Origin: Candidatus Omnitrophica bacterium CG07_land_8_20_14_0_80_50_8
GTDB taxonomy: Bacteria > Omnitrophota > Gorgyraeia > 2-02-FULL-51-18
NCBI GenBank assembly: GCA_002779345.1
Contig: PEWW01000172.1
Location: forward strand, 1-6,222
Direction of reading: 5' to 3'
Length of the DNA: 6,222 nucleotides
Every line of letters starts with the position of its first letter. Positions within the stretch are counted from its first letter, which is position 1. Below are positions 6,141 through 6,222 of this stretch, in pieces. The notes beneath the pieces were generated by a model, which was not told the DNA's origin, made no database searches, and worked only from the letters and a program-made list of their open reading frames with translations. The translations under genes were made by a program, and so were the position numbers.

Positions 6141-6222
6141 ATGCGCCGGATACTGATCGTTATGGGGGTGCTTTTTTTAGCGACGTTCGTATGGGGATGG
6201 TTCATAAACGTCTATCGAGAAC
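6141..6222 (+). CDS. Partial protein with N-terminal signal anchor (3' end outside window)
   Basis: Only 27 codons are visible and the frame is open to the window end. The product starts MRRILIVMGVLFLATFVWGW, two arginines followed by a hydrophobic stretch of about 17 residues, then polar residues (INVYRE). This is a signal peptide or a membrane anchor with the N-terminus inside. A G-run (6131-6136) four bases before the ATG is a weak ribosome binding site. A TTG directly before the ATG is in frame but less likely. The 18-base gap from the DUF1571-like gene, on the same strand, suggests one operon. The family cannot be told from this fragment. Confidence 0.65.
   Translation, partial: MRRILIVMGVLFLATFVWGWFINVYRE

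Overview
The window looks like chromosomal DNA from an anaerobic or facultatively anaerobic bacterium with a two-membrane type envelope. The oxygen-sensitive type of 2-oxoacid oxidoreductase suggests the anaerobic metabolism. An exported protein with a clear signal peptide and two further membrane-anchored proteins suggest the envelope. Base composition is roughly balanced by eye, and there are no tRNA or rRNA genes, mobile elements or CRISPR repeats. Gene style (a fused oxidoreductase, 8-base start/stop overlap, TTG start, promoters placed directly against start codons) would fit a little-studied phylum such as Omnitrophota or Elusimicrobiota. That placement is only a guess.

Region 1 (1-3219, plus strand) is a metabolic pair. 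It begins with the last 155 residues of 1-deoxy-D-xylulose-5-phosphate synthase (dxs), which makes the first intermediate of the MEP isoprenoid pathway from pyruvate and glyceraldehyde 3-phosphate. Its stop codon lies inside the start of a 918-residue 2-oxoacid:ferredoxin oxidoreductase. In that protein the alpha, beta and gamma subunits, normally separate, are joined in one chain, most like the VorB-VorA-VorC (2-ketoisovalerate) branch. One enzyme consumes pyruvate and the other handles 2-oxoacids and low-potential electrons, so a metabolic link is plausible but not shown.

Region 2 (3191-4258, minus strand) is a single-pass membrane protein with a long coiled coil and a small beta-rich C-terminal domain. 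Its 3' end overlaps the oxidoreductase gene tail-to-tail by 29 bases.

Region 3 (4259-4356) is a compact divergent promoter region. A strong sigma70-type promoter drives the coiled-coil gene, an extended -10 promoter drives the rightward genes, and a perfect 6-bp dyad sits between them. Both -10 boxes are so close to the start codons that both messages should be leaderless.

Region 4 (4357-6222, plus strand) is a probable envelope operon. It contains a membrane-anchored alpha/beta hydrolase with an intact Ser-Asp-His triad, a secreted DUF1571-like protein that starts on TTG behind a strong ribosome binding site, and the first 27 codons of another membrane-inserted or exported protein that runs off the window.
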